NCBI GenBank assembly: GCA_903875575.1 | Contig: CAIQWJ010000074.1 | Coordinates: forward strand, 1 to 64,000 | DNA length: 64,000 bases | Source: an uncultured Acidobacteriia bacterium | GTDB taxonomy: Bacteria; Acidobacteriota; Terriglobia; Bryobacterales; Bryobacteraceae | Reading direction: 5' to 3' | Shown here: positions 46,171-56,200 of the stretch, one piece after another | Layout of the letters: every line of letters begins with the position of its first letter | Numbering within the stretch: position 1 is the first letter of the stretch | The notes under the pieces: generated by a model | Database searches by the model: none | What the model saw: the letters and a program-made list of their open reading frames with translations, nothing else | What the model was told of the DNA's origin: nothing | Position numbers and translations under genes: made by a program

Positions 46171-48216
46171 TCAGAAGTCCAGCTTTTCGATCAACCCGTT
46201 GAGTTGGGTCTGCAACTGAGATTTCTGGGTGTCGAGTTCCTTCTGGCGGTCGCGCGATTTCGCGATGGAGACTTCCTGATCGGCCAGTTTGCGGGCGTAC
46301 TCCTGCACCGTGGCCTGCTGCCCGGCTACCTGCGACAGGCTGGAGATGTTCTGGCGGTTGCGCTGCTCGTCGTTGGTAGTGGAGATGATGTCGGCATCGA
46401 CACGGCTCTTTTCTGCGTCGATGGCGACGATCCGGGTCTTGACGTCCGCGATCTGCTGCAATTGCGAGCGGGCTGCGGCGGAAACATTCTGGTTGCGAAT
46501 GTAGATCTGGAGCGAATCGGGGTTCAGATTCGACACCTGCACCTGCTGGTCGTAAACATTTTCTTCGGTGACCGGCAGAGTCACATCGCCTGAGGCCGGA
46601 ACTTTGACTTCAAAGCGATAAACGTCGCGCGCCGTTTCGAACGGCTTTGCCGTATTGATGAGCTGATAGCCCGGCCGGACCGGATGCTCGATGATCAGAG
46701 TCTTGGCTCGCGGATCGACATTATGAACTGTGTAAGTCTTCTTCATGACCACGGCGTTCTTTGTGGTCACGATGCCGTTGTGGGCTGTCAGCGAACGGAC
46801 ATTATCGGTGTGCGAATCCTGATTAGTGGAAATGCGGGTACCGAGGTCTACGCCGTAGCTGATGAAGCGCTTGTCTTTGGCCTTGATCGTTTCGACAAGC
46901 GCCTCGCCCGCGTACGCGCCGGCATCGTAAACCGTGATGGGCCCGCCATCAAGCGTCAGTCCAGTGTCATTGGTGAGTTCGGCTGCGTTCAGCGGGTTCG
47001 GACGTCCGTTGTCGGAATATATGATCAGCTTCCGCGCGGCGATTTTCTGCTGAAGGAACGGCAACATCGCTGATTCGTTTTTCTTCACGTTGACCGGATT
47101 GCGGATGGAGTACTGGAAGAGGTCGGCGAGTTCGCCGGCGGGACCGACCTCGGCGATGGTGCTAAACCGCGTTTGGGGAGCCGGCGGAGATGCCATCAGC
47201 ATCGCCGACGTGCTTCCGTTGACCGTAAAAGCGTCAGCACCGCCAACACCGCCGCCACGACCTCCACCGCCACCGGCGGCTCTGCCAGATGGCGCAGCGG
47301 CCTTTGCCATTTCCATCGCACCGCTGTAAACCGTCGGAGCCACGGCCTGATCCTCCGCCAGTTCCGCGCCCTGCCGCTGAATATATTTCGGCGCGTACAA
47401 CTGACTAATGAACGAAATCGGCTTCCCCGACACCAGCGAGATCTTCACGTTCGCCCAGTCCTCGCCCGTCGTGTTGTCCACAATCGCCCAACCTTCCAGC
47501 GTGGGCTGCGTCCCGGTATCGTCCAGCATCAGCCGGTAGCTCGATTTCCACGCCGGCATCGGCATGATGTAAGAAGCCTTCACGTCGTGCGATTTCGCAT
47601 CGGTCGAATCGATATACACGCTGCGCTTGTCCTTCGACCGCGAACTGGTCAGCGCTCCCAGATAATCCCTGAACTGCGTCTGAAGCTTCACGTCGGTGAA
47701 ATGAATCGACGTGGCCGCGCCAAGATCCACATTTCGCAAATCGCCGGAATCCATCAACAGCGTCAACTGCTCGCGCTCCGCGTGGTCCTTGTCGCCCGCA
47801 ATCAGCCGCGCCGAAACGATCGCGCCAGCCACCTTCGTGGGGCCGAAATCCATCTCCACCCGCGCGCCTTTCAGTTGGTCAATGACCGACGCCAGCGGCT
47901 GGCCATTTTCAATGCGGAAGGGAAACTCGTTCAGCTTCTGCTCCAGCGGAATGCTGGAATCGTAACGCAAACCGGTCACCTTCCCGCCCTGATCGTTGAT
48001 TGTGAGCGACTTCAGCACATCATTCATCGACGCCGCGTCAAAATCCAGCCGGGCCGATTCGCCCGGTGCCAGCGGCCCTGAGCGCTCGAAGTATCCGACC
48101 CCGTGCTTGTAAAGCACAATCGTCCGCACCGGAAGTTCTGCGGCGGGAGAAATGACCGCACAGAGGATGAGAGCAACAGTGGACCTGAAAGGCAAGCTTC
48201 GAATTTCCATACGCAT
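46171..48216 (-). CDS. exported DUF4139-type protein
   Basis: A 681-residue protein with a signal peptide near residues 1-25. The region after it (TIVLYKHGVGYFERSG, DVLKSLTINDQGG) and the later beta-rich segment (YSDNGRPNPLNAAELTNDTGLTLDGGPITVYD, followed by a conjugating MKKTYTVHN stretch) match DUF4139-containing proteins of unknown function. A Gly/Arg-rich linker lies near residue 330. The C-terminal 130 residues form a long coiled coil (QIADVKTRIVAIDAEKSRVD and further). Probably periplasmic or outer-membrane associated. Confidence 0.78.
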   Translation of the reverse strand: MRMEIRSLPFRSTVALILCAVISPAAELPVRTIVLYKHGVGYFERSGPLAPGESARLDFDAASMNDVLKSLTINDQGGKVTGLRYDSSIPLEQKLNEFPFRIENGQPLASVIDQLKGARVEMDFGPTKVAGAIVSARLIAGDKDHAEREQLTLLMDSGDLRNVDLGAATSIHFTDVKLQTQFRDYLGALTSSRSKDKRSVYIDSTDAKSHDVKASYIMPMPAWKSSYRLMLDDTGTQPTLEGWAIVDNTTGEDWANVKISLVSGKPISFISQLYAPKYIQRQGAELAEDQAVAPTVYSGAMEMAKAAAPSGRAAGGGGGRGGGVGGADAFTVNGSTSAMLMASPPAPQTRFSTIAEVGPAGELADLFQYSIRNPVNVKKNESAMLPFLQQKIAARKLIIYSDNGRPNPLNAAELTNDTGLTLDGGPITVYDAGAYAGEALVETIKAKDKRFISYGVDLGTRISTNQDSHTDNVRSLTAHNGIVTTKNAVVMKKTYTVHNVDPRAKTLIIEHPVRPGYQLINTAKPFETARDVYRFEVKVPASGDVTLPVTEENVYDQQVQVSNLNPDSLQIYIRNQNVSAAARSQLQQIADVKTRIVAIDAEKSRVDADIISTTNDEQRNRQNISSLSQVAGQQATVQEYARKLADQEVSIAKSRDRQKELDTQKSQLQTQLNGLIEKLDF

Positions 48217-48256
48217 GTGTAGACGCCGTCCTTCGAATAAAGTTCCGCGCAGGCGA

Positions 48257-48670
48257 TTACTCGCCCATCACCTTTATGATGACGCGTTTTGAGCGTTGTC
48301 CGTCGAACTCCGCGTAATAGATCTGCTGCCAGGGTCCGAAATCCAGCTTGCCGTTCGTCACCGGCACGATGACTTCGTGATGAATAATCAGACTCTTCAG
48401 GTGCGAATCGCCGTTGGTTTCGCCGGTCTGGTGGTGCTGGTAGTCATCGCGATAAGGGGCGAGCTTTTCCAGCCATGCGTCGATATCCTGGATCAAACCA
48501 TGCTCTGCATCGTTGACGTAAACGCCCGCCGTGATGTGCATGGCGGACACCAGAATCATGCCTTCGCGAATGCCGCTCTTGCGGAGGGCCGTCTCCACCT
48601 GCGGGGTCATGTTGATGTATTCGCGGTGCTTCGCGGTCCGGAATGTGAGGTATTCGGTGTGGAACTTCAT
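48257..48670 (-). CDS. yjbQ: YjbQ-family protein (UPF0047)
   Basis: A 137-residue protein of standard length. The conserved blocks [40 protein letters not shown] and [15 protein letters not shown] contain the His and Asp residues of the family. The E. coli protein shows weak thiamine-phosphate synthase activity, but the physiological role is not settled. It begins nine bases after argD and is probably co-transcribed with it. Confidence 0.9.
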   Translation of the reverse strand: MKFHTEYLTFRTAKHREYINMTPQVETALRKSGIREGMILVSAMHITAGVYVNDAEHGLIQDIDAWLEKLAPYRDDYQHHQTGETNGDSHLKSLIIHHEVIVPVTNGKLDFGPWQQIYYAEFDGQRSKRVIIKVMGE

Positions 48671-48679
48671 ACCGCGATC

Positions 48680-49834
48680 TTACTGCGCGGGGGCGCAGAA
48701 GACATCGTCGAGGACTCGGACCGCTTCGTCCATTTCGCGTTCGCTCACGATGTAAGGCGGCAGCATTCGCAGGACAGTGCCCTGCGTGCAGTTCACCAGC
48801 AGACCGCGCGCCAGCGCCGCCGCCACAATAGGCGCGCCGGGCACCGAAAGCTGAATGCCAAACATCAGACCTTTCGACCGGATTTCCGTTATGACCGGGT
48901 GCCGAAGCCGCAATGTTTCCAGTCGCGCCAGGAACTGGCCGGCGCGCTCGCCGATGCCTGGCAACTCTTCGGCAATCATCTTCAGAAACTCAATTGCCAC
49001 CCGGCAGGCCAGCGGCCCGCCGCCAAAGGTGGACCCATGCGAATGCGGCGGCAGCCATTGTGCCGCGTCTTCGGTGAACAACGTCGCACCGAGCGGCAGT
49101 CCCGCAGCCAGCGGCTTCGCGGTCACCACGATATCGGGCAGAATCTCCGCCCACTGGTACGCGAAATACCTCCCGGTGCGCCCCAAACCACACTGCACTT
49201 CATCGGCGATCAGATACGCATCCGTCGCTCGGGTCAGTTGCCGCGCCAACTGGAGATATTCGGTTTTCAGCGGATAGATCCCGCCCTCCCCCAGGACCGG
49301 CTCCAACACAACCGCCGACGTATCTTCGCGAATAGCCGCCTGGAGTGCCGCCCGGTCATTTGGCTCCACAAAAGTGATTTCCGCGCCGGGAAATACGAAA
49401 TTCTGCCGTAACTCCGGTTGCCCGGTCAGAGCCAGCGATCCCATGGTCCTGCCGTGAAACGACCCCCGCAGCGATACGATGCGGCTCTTTTCCGGTTTCG
49501 AACGCGCCCGCACGGCTTTGAGCGCGGCCTCCATGGCCTCGGTGCCGCTGTTACTGAAGAAGGCGCGATCCAGCCCGCTCATCCCGCACAACCTTTCCGC
49601 CAACGCCCGCTGGTGCCGATGAGAGACGAGATTGGAAGTATGGACGCACTCTCGCGACTGCTCCAGCAGTACGGAGGTCAGCCTCGGATGGCAGTACCCG
49701 AAAGCATTCACGCCAATTCCGGTGATCATGTCGAGATAACGTCGGCCGTCATCGCCGATCAAATAGCAGCCCTCGCCGGCAGACACTGTCAGGGGCAGTC
49801 TGGTGTAGTTACCCAATAAATATTTGTCGCTCAT
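48680..49834 (-). CDS. argD: acetylornithine/aspartate-type PLP aminotransferase
   Basis: The ATG at 49834 (MSDKYLLGNY) gives 384 residues; an upstream TTG frame is less likely. It is a class III aminotransferase: FSNSGTEAMEAALKAVR, GSFHGRTMGSLALTG, LIADEVQCGLGRTGR and the PLP-binding Lys in TAKPLAAGLPLGA, then HGSTFGGGPLA. The pattern best fits acetylornithine aminotransferase of arginine synthesis, although other omega-amino-acid substrates cannot be excluded. It is divergent from a LysR-type gene that may control it. Confidence 0.85.
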   Translation of the reverse strand: MSDKYLLGNYTRLPLTVSAGEGCYLIGDDGRRYLDMITGIGVNAFGYCHPRLTSVLLEQSRECVHTSNLVSHRHQRALAERLCGMSGLDRAFFSNSGTEAMEAALKAVRARSKPEKSRIVSLRGSFHGRTMGSLALTGQPELRQNFVFPGAEITFVEPNDRAALQAAIREDTSAVVLEPVLGEGGIYPLKTEYLQLARQLTRATDAYLIADEVQCGLGRTGRYFAYQWAEILPDIVVTAKPLAAGLPLGATLFTEDAAQWLPPHSHGSTFGGGPLACRVAIEFLKMIAEELPGIGERAGQFLARLETLRLRHPVITEIRSKGLMFGIQLSVPGAPIVAAALARGLLVNCTQGTVLRMLPPYIVSEREMDEAVRVLDDVFCAPAQ

Positions 49835-49904
49835 GACGCCAGAGTAGGGCGGTTTGTCCGATATGTCCAATACGGCCTGATCCGAGGTTCGATATGATTT
49901 TCAT

Positions 49905-50777
49905 ATGGATCTCCGCCAGCTTCGCTATTTTGTCGCCGTCGCCGAGGAACTGCATTTCGGGCGCGCGGCCCTGCGCGCAGGCATCGCTCAGCCACCGCTC
50001 ACGCAGCAAATTCAGAAGCTGGAAGCGCAACTCGGCTGCATCCTGCTGGTGCGCGGCCGCAAAACCACGTTGACCCAGGCCGGCACCATCCTGCTCGATC
50101 ACGCGAAACGCATCCTCCGGCAGGCCGACGAAGCTGCAGACGCCACCAGGCGCGCGGGGCGCGGGGAATCTGGCCGCCTGATCGTTGGCGCGCCCCCGTC
50201 GATTATGCTGTCCGCGCTGCCGGCCATCATCCGCAAGTACCGCAAACTCTATCCCGCCGTGGAATTCGCCCTGCGGGAACTCTCCACCAGCGCCATCGAG
50301 CGCGCGCTCGCTTCCGGAGAGGTGGATCTTGGCTTTTTGCGTGAAGCAGCGCCCCCCGCGCCGCTGGCCGCCCAATTGGTCTTTGAGGAGCCAGTCGTTG
50401 TGGCACTGCCATCCGCGCATCCCCTGGCCCGAATGAAAGAACTGAAACTCCACGCTCTTCGCCAGGAACCCTTCGTCTTTTTCCCGCGCCAGCTCGGCCC
50501 CGCGTTTCATGACAAACTGACGGCTTTCTGCGCCGATGCCGGTTTCGCCCCAAACATCGTGCAGGAGGCGACCCAATGGCAGAGCATCATCTGCCTTGTG
50601 GAAGCCGGCATGGGGATCTCGCTCGCCCCCGGTTGCGTGCGCCGTTTCCGCTGGAAGGGCGTGGTGTACCGACCGCTGAAAGGGCTTACGACGGGCGTTT
50701 CCGTCTGCTGGCGACCGGAAGCGCCGTCAGCCACCGCGGCGGCGTTCCTGAAACTCGCCCGCGCGGAATTCCGGTAA
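49905..50777 (+). CDS. LysR-type transcriptional regulator
   Basis: A 290-residue protein with an N-terminal winged HTH (LRQLRYFVAVAEELHFGRAALRAGIAQPPLTQQIQKLEAQLG, residues 2-45) and a ligand-binding domain with the fold's effector pocket. The segment between it and argD is only 70 bases, the usual layout for autoregulation and control of the divergent gene. The closest subgroup appears to be BenM/CatR-like, but the effector is unknown. Confidence 0.9.
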   Translation: MDLRQLRYFVAVAEELHFGRAALRAGIAQPPLTQQIQKLEAQLGCILLVRGRKTTLTQAGTILLDHAKRILRQADEAADATRRAGRGESGRLIVGAPPSIMLSALPAIIRKYRKLYPAVEFALRELSTSAIERALASGEVDLGFLREAAPPAPLAAQLVFEEPVVVALPSAHPLARMKELKLHALRQEPFVFFPRQLGPAFHDKLTAFCADAGFAPNIVQEATQWQSIICLVEAGMGISLAPGCVRRFRWKGVVYRPLKGLTTGVSVCWRPEAPSATAAAFLKLARAEFR

Positions 50778-50798
50778 CCACCCCGCCCAAATCAGGTC

Positions 50799-50823
50799 CT
50801 TTACTTTATGCGATAATGTAAAG
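50799..50823 (+). promoter_or_regulatory. palindromic operator of vapBC
   Basis: CTTTAC and GTAAAG form a perfect inverted repeat around TTTATGCGATAAT, which contains a -10-like GATAAT. It ends two bases before the vapB ATG, fitting an autoregulatory operator overlapping a promoter. The transcript would have a very short leader. Confidence 0.55.
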
Positions 50824-50824
50824 C

Positions 50825-51046
50825 ATGGCGGAAGTCACCATCTCGTCGAAGAACCAGATCGTCATTCCACTCGAAGCGCGCAAGGCTCTAAACGTGAAGG
50901 CTGGCGACAAAATCCTTGTGACGGTTCACGACAACAAGATGATCGTGTTCGAGAAGCCGGTAAAGTGGAGCGAGGCCATTAAGGGCCTTGCCCGCGCCGT
51001 CTACCCGCCGGATTATCTTGCGAAGGAACGCGCTGATTGGGATTGA
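50825..51046 (+). CDS. vapB: VapB-type antitoxin, AbrB/MazE fold
   Basis: A 73-residue protein. Residues 1-48 are a swapped-hairpin AbrB/SpoVT domain (VTISSKNQIVIPLEARKALNVKAGDKILV). The C-terminal tail is acidic and should wrap the toxin. It overlaps the toxin gene by several bases and sits behind a palindromic operator. Confidence 0.85.
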   Translation: MAEVTISSKNQIVIPLEARKALNVKAGDKILVTVHDNKMIVFEKPVKWSEAIKGLARAVYPPDYLAKERADWD

Positions 51047-51489
51047 GTGGTCTTCACGCGTTTCTTCGGCTGCATCGCCGGATCGCGCTGGATACCAACG
51101 TATTCATCTATCATCTCGAGGACAACCGCAGGTATTCGCACCTGACGAATGCCGTCTTTTCGTGGCTGGAGCAACCGGGCGCGAGTGGAGTTACATCTAC
51201 CCTCACGATGACCGAATTACTGGTTCAACCGCTTAGGAACCAGGATGAGACGAGAGCCAATCTGTTTCATGATTTGCTATCGACTTACCCGCACCTGGCG
51301 TGGATTGCCCCGGATCTCCCTATCGCGCGCCTCGCCGCTCGATATCGCGCACTCCATGGACTGAAAACCATCGATGCCCTCCACGCAGCTACTGCTGTGC
51401 GGAACTCGGCTACCGGCCTGATAACCAACGACGCAGCCTTAACGCGGGTGGATCAGCTCGAGGTTCTGGTCCTCGATACTCTCCTCTAA
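51043..51489 (+). CDS. vapC: VapC-type PIN-domain toxin
   Basis: About 148-150 residues; the start is TTG at 51037 or 51043, as no ATG overlaps the antitoxin stop. It is a PIN RNase: the first acid is in RIALDTNVFIYHL, the Glu in TMTELL, the next Asp in KTIDALHAATA and the last in ITNDAALTR. All four catalytic acids are present. VapC toxins cut tRNA or rRNA to stop growth. The 3' end overlaps the convergent P450 stop by four bases. Confidence 0.88.
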   Translation: MSGLHAFLRLHRRIALDTNVFIYHLEDNRRYSHLTNAVFSWLEQPGASGVTSTLTMTELLVQPLRNQDETRANLFHDLLSTYPHLAWIAPDLPIARLAARYRALHGLKTIDALHAATAVRNSATGLITNDAALTRVDQLEVLVLDTLL

Positions 51490-52730
51490 CCAGCCCCTAC
51501 CGCCCGCAACCGCACCCCAATTCCATTCTTCGGTCGCAGCGTAATCAGCGGCTCCATTCGCGCCGGCTTGCGCGAAACCAGCTCCATCGTGAAGCTGCTG
51601 GCAATCGTGTTCAGAATAATCTGCCCTTCCGTCAACGCGAAATGATTGCCGATGCAAATACGGTTCCCTCCCCCGAACGGCAGATACGCGTAGCGCGGAA
51701 TCTGCGCCTCCCTCTCTGGCAGAAAACGGTCGGGATCAAACCGCAGCGGGTCTTCGAAATATCGCGGGTCGCGATGCAGCAGCCACTGTGAAATGAAAAC
51801 CAGCTCGCCTTTCCGGATCGGAAAGCCGCCGATCGCGGTATCGCACTCCGCAGATCGCGCAAGTGCATACGCGGGTGGATACAGCCGCATCGACTCTTTC
51901 AGAACCTGGAGCGCGAAAGGCGCACCTTCTTCGCGCAGGCGCACGAAATACCGCGGATTCTGCGCCAGCAGATAGAAAGCCCACGATGTCGCCAGCGCCG
52001 TAGTCTCATGCCCGGCCAGAAACAGCGTCATCGCCTCATCCCGCACCGCGACGTCGTCGAGTTCCAACCCGGTCTCTTCATCGCGTGCGGCGAGCAGCAT
52101 GGAGAGCAGATCGCCTTTATCTGAAGGGTTCGCCCGGCGCTCGCGGATGATCCCGTAGATCGTCTCGTTCAAGCGGCCAAGCGCCGCCCGCGCCTTACCC
52201 TGCGGCAGCGGAAACGGCACGCGAATCTGCCGCATGGCATAGCTTTGCGCTGTGACGATGTCGCGGCCGATACTCTCCGTCTGGCTCGGCATCTCCACGT
52301 CGAACAGCGTGCGGCAGACAATCCCCAGCGTCAGCCGCATCATGGCCTCGGCCACATCCAGTTCCTGCCCATCCCGCCATGCCTCTACCAGCGCGGAAGT
52401 ATGCGCCTGCATCACTTCCGAATAGCGCGTCATGCGCTGGTGCGCGAAGGCTGGCGCTACAAGTTTGCGCCGCTGCCGGTGCAGTTCGCCTTCGCTGGTG
52501 AGCAGACCGTCGCCAAAAACCGGTCGGGAGATCACACGCAAGACCGGCCCTTTCACAAAATCGGCAGCCCGTTCGATCAGGACTTCAGGAATCAGTTCCG
52601 GGGAATTCACCAGGACGGCAGTGACCCGCCCGTAGTCCACCCGCCCGATGCGAGGGATCTCCGCACCCAGACGCTCGATCATCGTCAGACGATCCGAAAA
52701 TAGCGCCCTGAGCGTGCGAACAATGTCCAC
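51486..52730 (-). CDS. cytochrome P450
   Basis: A 414-residue soluble P450 of bacterial length. The I-helix oxygen-binding motif is AGHETTALA, the K-helix ExxR is in LKESMRLYPP, and the haem-thiolate loop is FGGGNRICIGNHFA. No membrane anchor is present. The substrate is unknown, and ferredoxin or reductase genes are not in the window. Its stop overlaps vapC convergently. Confidence 0.95.
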   Translation of the reverse strand: MDIVRTLRALFSDRLTMIERLGAEIPRIGRVDYGRVTAVLVNSPELIPEVLIERAADFVKGPVLRVISRPVFGDGLLTSEGELHRQRRKLVAPAFAHQRMTRYSEVMQAHTSALVEAWRDGQELDVAEAMMRLTLGIVCRTLFDVEMPSQTESIGRDIVTAQSYAMRQIRVPFPLPQGKARAALGRLNETIYGIIRERRANPSDKGDLLSMLLAARDEETGLELDDVAVRDEAMTLFLAGHETTALATSWAFYLLAQNPRYFVRLREEGAPFALQVLKESMRLYPPAYALARSAECDTAIGGFPIRKGELVFISQWLLHRDPRYFEDPLRFDPDRFLPEREAQIPRYAYLPFGGGNRICIGNHFALTEGQIILNTIASSFTMELVSRKPARMEPLITLRPKNGIGVRLRAVGAG

Positions 52731-52946
52731 AGGACCAGAGTAGCGCTGCCCTGAAGTCGTTTATTCCGCCGGAGCGAACTTGCAGCGTCAACTGAACCCG
52801 CGTGGTTTCGCCCATTTTGACGGTCACCGCGGCACCTAACCCCTTCACGTCACGTGACATATACCGTTTTGTCACGCAGCGCTACAGGCAAATACCCACT
52901 TTGATTAACTTGACACCGGGCGCTATAGCCGTCAGACTTTTAGATA

Positions 52947-54677
52947 ATGACGCGATTCGTCGCTATATCCATAGTGTCGCTCGGCCTGTGGGTCTCGCTG
53001 CCCTCCGCCCAGGGCCAGCAGGTAGTACCCCCGGTTGCCCGGGCGGACGCCAATCAGGACCCGTCTTCGCAGACCGCATCTCCGGCATCCGCAACACAAA
53101 CCCCGGCAAGCGATGACGGCAAGCAGGTCATTCTTGACCCGAAAACCGGCTTACCGTTGACTGCGGCGGAGATCCGCGAGAAGGAAATCGACAAAATCGA
53201 CCCCATGAAGGCAAACGCGCCGGCTGCAGATCCGAACGCCAATCGACTTACGGATCGCAACCTTCCGACGGCCCCGGCGAACTACTCCAATCCGTACGCT
53301 TCGAAGGATTCGGCGCCGCTGCCGGGATCGGTGGCAGCGTCGAATGCCGGCAGCAGCCAGACCCCGGCGAACTCGCTGACTGCGGATAATACGGCGAACG
53401 GCCCCGAATACACTGGGCCTGCCGTACTGAGCCGAAGCTACACCTTATCGCGCCCCATGGGCATGCAGCAGATCAAATGGAGGGTTTCCTTCGGCTTCTC
53501 TTACTCATGGGATCAGGGCCAGGCCGCGGTGCTTCCTAACAGCACGGGCGGTTTTACTTCGCCGAATACACAGTCGCGCGGGTATACATGGGGCCTCAAC
53601 GGTCGCCATACGTGGAAACACGACCAGTTGGGCGTCGCATACTCCGGCGGCTACTCGGACTACAGCACGAACAGCTTCAGCGGGATGAACAATTCGCTCA
53701 ATCTGGATTTCGCGCACACGTTTTCGCGGCGCCTCAGCTTTCAGCTGGTGGAGAGCCTGCAGTCGCTATCGCAAAATTACTCACTGGAAAACCCCGTGCT
53801 GGAACCGGGCAGTTCCGTGGCCAACATCAATCTCGCGACCAGCCCCAATCTACAGCTCGCCGGCAACTCGGTGCGTCAGTCGAACTCAACCGCCAGCATG
53901 ACTTTCCATCAGACAAATCGGCTCTCTTATGACCTTTCGGCCTCCACGTTCGTGGTGGGCCGCACTGGCGCGGGCTTTGTCGGAACAACGGGAAACCAGA
54001 CCAGCGGGGATCTGAATTACCGCCTGACCAGCAAGGCGACCGTAGGCGCCTTTTACTCCTACACCCAATATCAGTTCTCACACAATATCGCAAGGTCGGA
54101 CTCTCACAGCGCCGGTGCCATATTCTCTTATGCGCTGAACAGGCGCACCCAGCTGCGCAGCCGTTTCGGGGCTACCAGAATTGAAGGCCTGGGTTACCAG
54201 ACGGTGGCATTGCCCCCGCAGCTGGCGGCGATTCTCGGACAGGCATCCACCATTGTGAACGCTTATTCTCTGCGTACAATTTCCGATGTTTCGGCGGAAC
54301 TCGTTCGCGATTTCGGCCGCAGTCGCACCGCTTCGCTGGGCTACACCCATGGACAGTCGCCCGGTAACGGCGTCCTGCTGACCTCGTATCAGCAGACCAT
54401 CAACGCTGGTTACTCGACGCGCCTGCTGCGGCGCGTTCCGGTAAGCGTCGGCTACAACTACTCCACTTTGACGACGCTTTCGCAGAACGACCTGGGAAAT
54501 TACAGTAACCAGACGTGGTACTTCGGCACGTCGCGCGAGATTCGGCGCGGAGTATCCACTTCTTTCCGCGTGGACTACCGGATGTACAACCTCAGCAACT
54601 CGCCGCTCTCGCAGCACGATCTGCGCTTTTCCGTGTCGTTGACCTGGAGTCCGCCGGATAACAGCGTCCGGTTCTAA
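52947..54677 (+). CDS. predicted outer-membrane beta-barrel protein
   Basis: A 576-residue protein with a signal peptide (MTRFVAISIVSLGLWVSLPSAQG). Residues 25-150 are a low-complexity Ala/Pro/Asp-rich linker, probably periplasmic. From about 170 to the end, strands of alternating hydrophobic and polar residues (YTWGLNGRHTWKHDQLGVAYSGGY, SRFGATRIEGLGYQ and others) continue to the last residue Phe, the C-terminal signature for barrel insertion. No domain is recognised. Divergent from the P450 gene. Confidence 0.65.
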   Translation: MTRFVAISIVSLGLWVSLPSAQGQQVVPPVARADANQDPSSQTASPASATQTPASDDGKQVILDPKTGLPLTAAEIREKEIDKIDPMKANAPAADPNANRLTDRNLPTAPANYSNPYASKDSAPLPGSVAASNAGSSQTPANSLTADNTANGPEYTGPAVLSRSYTLSRPMGMQQIKWRVSFGFSYSWDQGQAAVLPNSTGGFTSPNTQSRGYTWGLNGRHTWKHDQLGVAYSGGYSDYSTNSFSGMNNSLNLDFAHTFSRRLSFQLVESLQSLSQNYSLENPVLEPGSSVANINLATSPNLQLAGNSVRQSNSTASMTFHQTNRLSYDLSASTFVVGRTGAGFVGTTGNQTSGDLNYRLTSKATVGAFYSYTQYQFSHNIARSDSHSAGAIFSYALNRRTQLRSRFGATRIEGLGYQTVALPPQLAAILGQASTIVNAYSLRTISDVSAELVRDFGRSRTASLGYTHGQSPGNGVLLTSYQQTINAGYSTRLLRRVPVSVGYNYSTLTTLSQNDLGNYSNQTWYFGTSREIRRGVSTSFRVDYRMYNLSNSPLSQHDLRFSVSLTWSPPDNSVRF

Positions 54678-54810
54678 GGCAGCGCGAGCCTGTGGCGAAC
54701 CCTGGCAACGGGGCTTGCATGGGTTCGGCATTCACTTCTTGCTAGAATGCTTACACGCGTTGAAGTGGCGGGTATTTGCGTGTTCGTCGCTCTGAAGGTA
54801 ACGACCCTGC

Positions 54811-55749
54811 ATGGATTTCGATCAAATCCACACGTTTCTCGAGATTGTCCGGCTGAAGAGTTTCTCCAAAGCCGCGCAGACGTGTTACCGCACGCAGCCG
54901 GCTATCAGCGCCCAGATCCGTCAACTGGAGCATGAGCTGAAGTGCGAGCTTTTTGAGCGGTTCGGCAGCCGTATTTCTCTCACCACGGCGGGAAAGCTCT
55001 TTGCCCAGTATGCCGAGCAGATGATGGACGTGCGCCGGCAGGCGCAGGACGCCCTGAACGAACTGGAATCCTCGCCGCGAGGGGAACTGGTCATTGCCGC
55101 CAATGAAGCGACCTGCATTTACGTCCTGCCCAGCGTCTTTGCGGAATACAAACAGCAGTTTCCCGGAGTCCAGCTTCAGGTGAACCGCTCCTATGGCTCG
55201 CGCGTGGTGGAAGCCGTCATGGAAAATGTGGCGGATTTCGGACTCACGCAGTTGCCTGTGGCGGAGAAGCGCGTGCAGATTGTCGATATCTACCGCGACG
55301 AAATCCGCTGCGTGGTCCCTTCCGGACATCCGCTTGCCGGGTTCGAGAAGATCGCAGCCGAAGACATTCTGCCTTACTCGCTCCTGCTGCCGCAATCCGG
55401 CATTACCCGGACGCGCCTGAATTCCTGGTTCGAGAAAGTGGAAGACGAACTGCAAGTCTCCATGGAGCTTGATTCCACCGAAACCATGAAGCGTTTCGTC
55501 ATGGCAGGTCTCGGTATCAGTTTCCTTTCCGGGGCCACTGCGCAGGAAGAAGTCGCGGCAGGCACCCTCAAATCCATCCCGCTGGCTCCGGAGCCCATGG
55601 TACGCAAACTGGGCCTGATCTACCGCAAGGATAAGGCCCTTTCGAAGGCGGCGTTGGGCTTCATTCAGGTCACGCTGGCCCATTTCGGATCGCAGAACAC
55701 GGGACAGTCGAATTCAGTACAATTGCCGGCGCGGCCGGTCGCGGGATAG
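54811..55749 (+). CDS. LysR-type transcriptional regulator (CysB/CynR-like)
   Basis: A 312-residue regulator. The HTH is FDQIHTFLEIVRLKSFSKAAQTCYRTQPAISAQIRQLEHEL (residues 2-45). The effector domain starts at about 90 (GELVIAANEATCIYVLP). It lies 130 bases after the barrel gene and 13 bases before the zinc-ribbon gene on the same strand. The target is not evident. Confidence 0.9.
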   Translation: MDFDQIHTFLEIVRLKSFSKAAQTCYRTQPAISAQIRQLEHELKCELFERFGSRISLTTAGKLFAQYAEQMMDVRRQAQDALNELESSPRGELVIAANEATCIYVLPSVFAEYKQQFPGVQLQVNRSYGSRVVEAVMENVADFGLTQLPVAEKRVQIVDIYRDEIRCVVPSGHPLAGFEKIAAEDILPYSLLLPQSGITRTRLNSWFEKVEDELQVSMELDSTETMKRFVMAGLGISFLSGATAQEEVAAGTLKSIPLAPEPMVRKLGLIYRKDKALSKAALGFIQVTLAHFGSQNTGQSNSVQLPARPVAG

Positions 55750-55762
55750 GGAGAGAGAAACC

Positions 55763-56194
55763 TTGGTCTGTCCCTACTGTGAGTTCGAGTTTGGGTCCCC
55801 TGCCAGCCAGTGCCCGGAGTGCGGTATCCGCATCGTCCGGCAGGTCTCCGGCATTATCAAGACTTCCACGGTCATGATCGGGGCCGGCAATCAGAACAGA
55901 ATCTACCGTTCGGTGCAGGATGTACCCGAACCGCTGCGACAGCGATTGATCGATACCACCAGCAGCGAGAACTCCGGCATGATCGTCATTGCGGACCGCG
56001 CCGGGAAAGAGCAGTGGACCGAGGTAGTGGCCCATCGCGAATCGCATAACCGCCGGCAGGCCGCCGCCATCCCGGAGGCTGCGCCCTCCGTGCGTGGCAT
56101 CGCCGGGCTTTCGTGGGCCAGCTGGGCCGGCATCCTGTTGTTTCTGGCGGCAGTTGCTATGATCGCGTTCGTATTTCAGGTATTCCACCGGTAG
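55763..56194 (+). CDS. zinc-ribbon membrane protein
   Basis: A 143-residue protein starting at a TTG behind a purine-rich GGGAGAGAGAAA. The N-terminus has CPYCEFEFGSPASQCPECG, a four-Cys zinc ribbon. The C-terminus (WASWAGILLFLAAVAMIAFVFQVF) is one membrane helix. The middle is polar. It is a small anchored protein of unknown function, next in line after a LysR gene. Confidence 0.65.
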   Translation: MVCPYCEFEFGSPASQCPECGIRIVRQVSGIIKTSTVMIGAGNQNRIYRSVQDVPEPLRQRLIDTTSSENSGMIVIADRAGKEQWTEVVAHRESHNRRQAAAIPEAAPSVRGIAGLSWASWAGILLFLAAVAMIAFVFQVFHR

Positions 56195-56200
56195 ATCCCG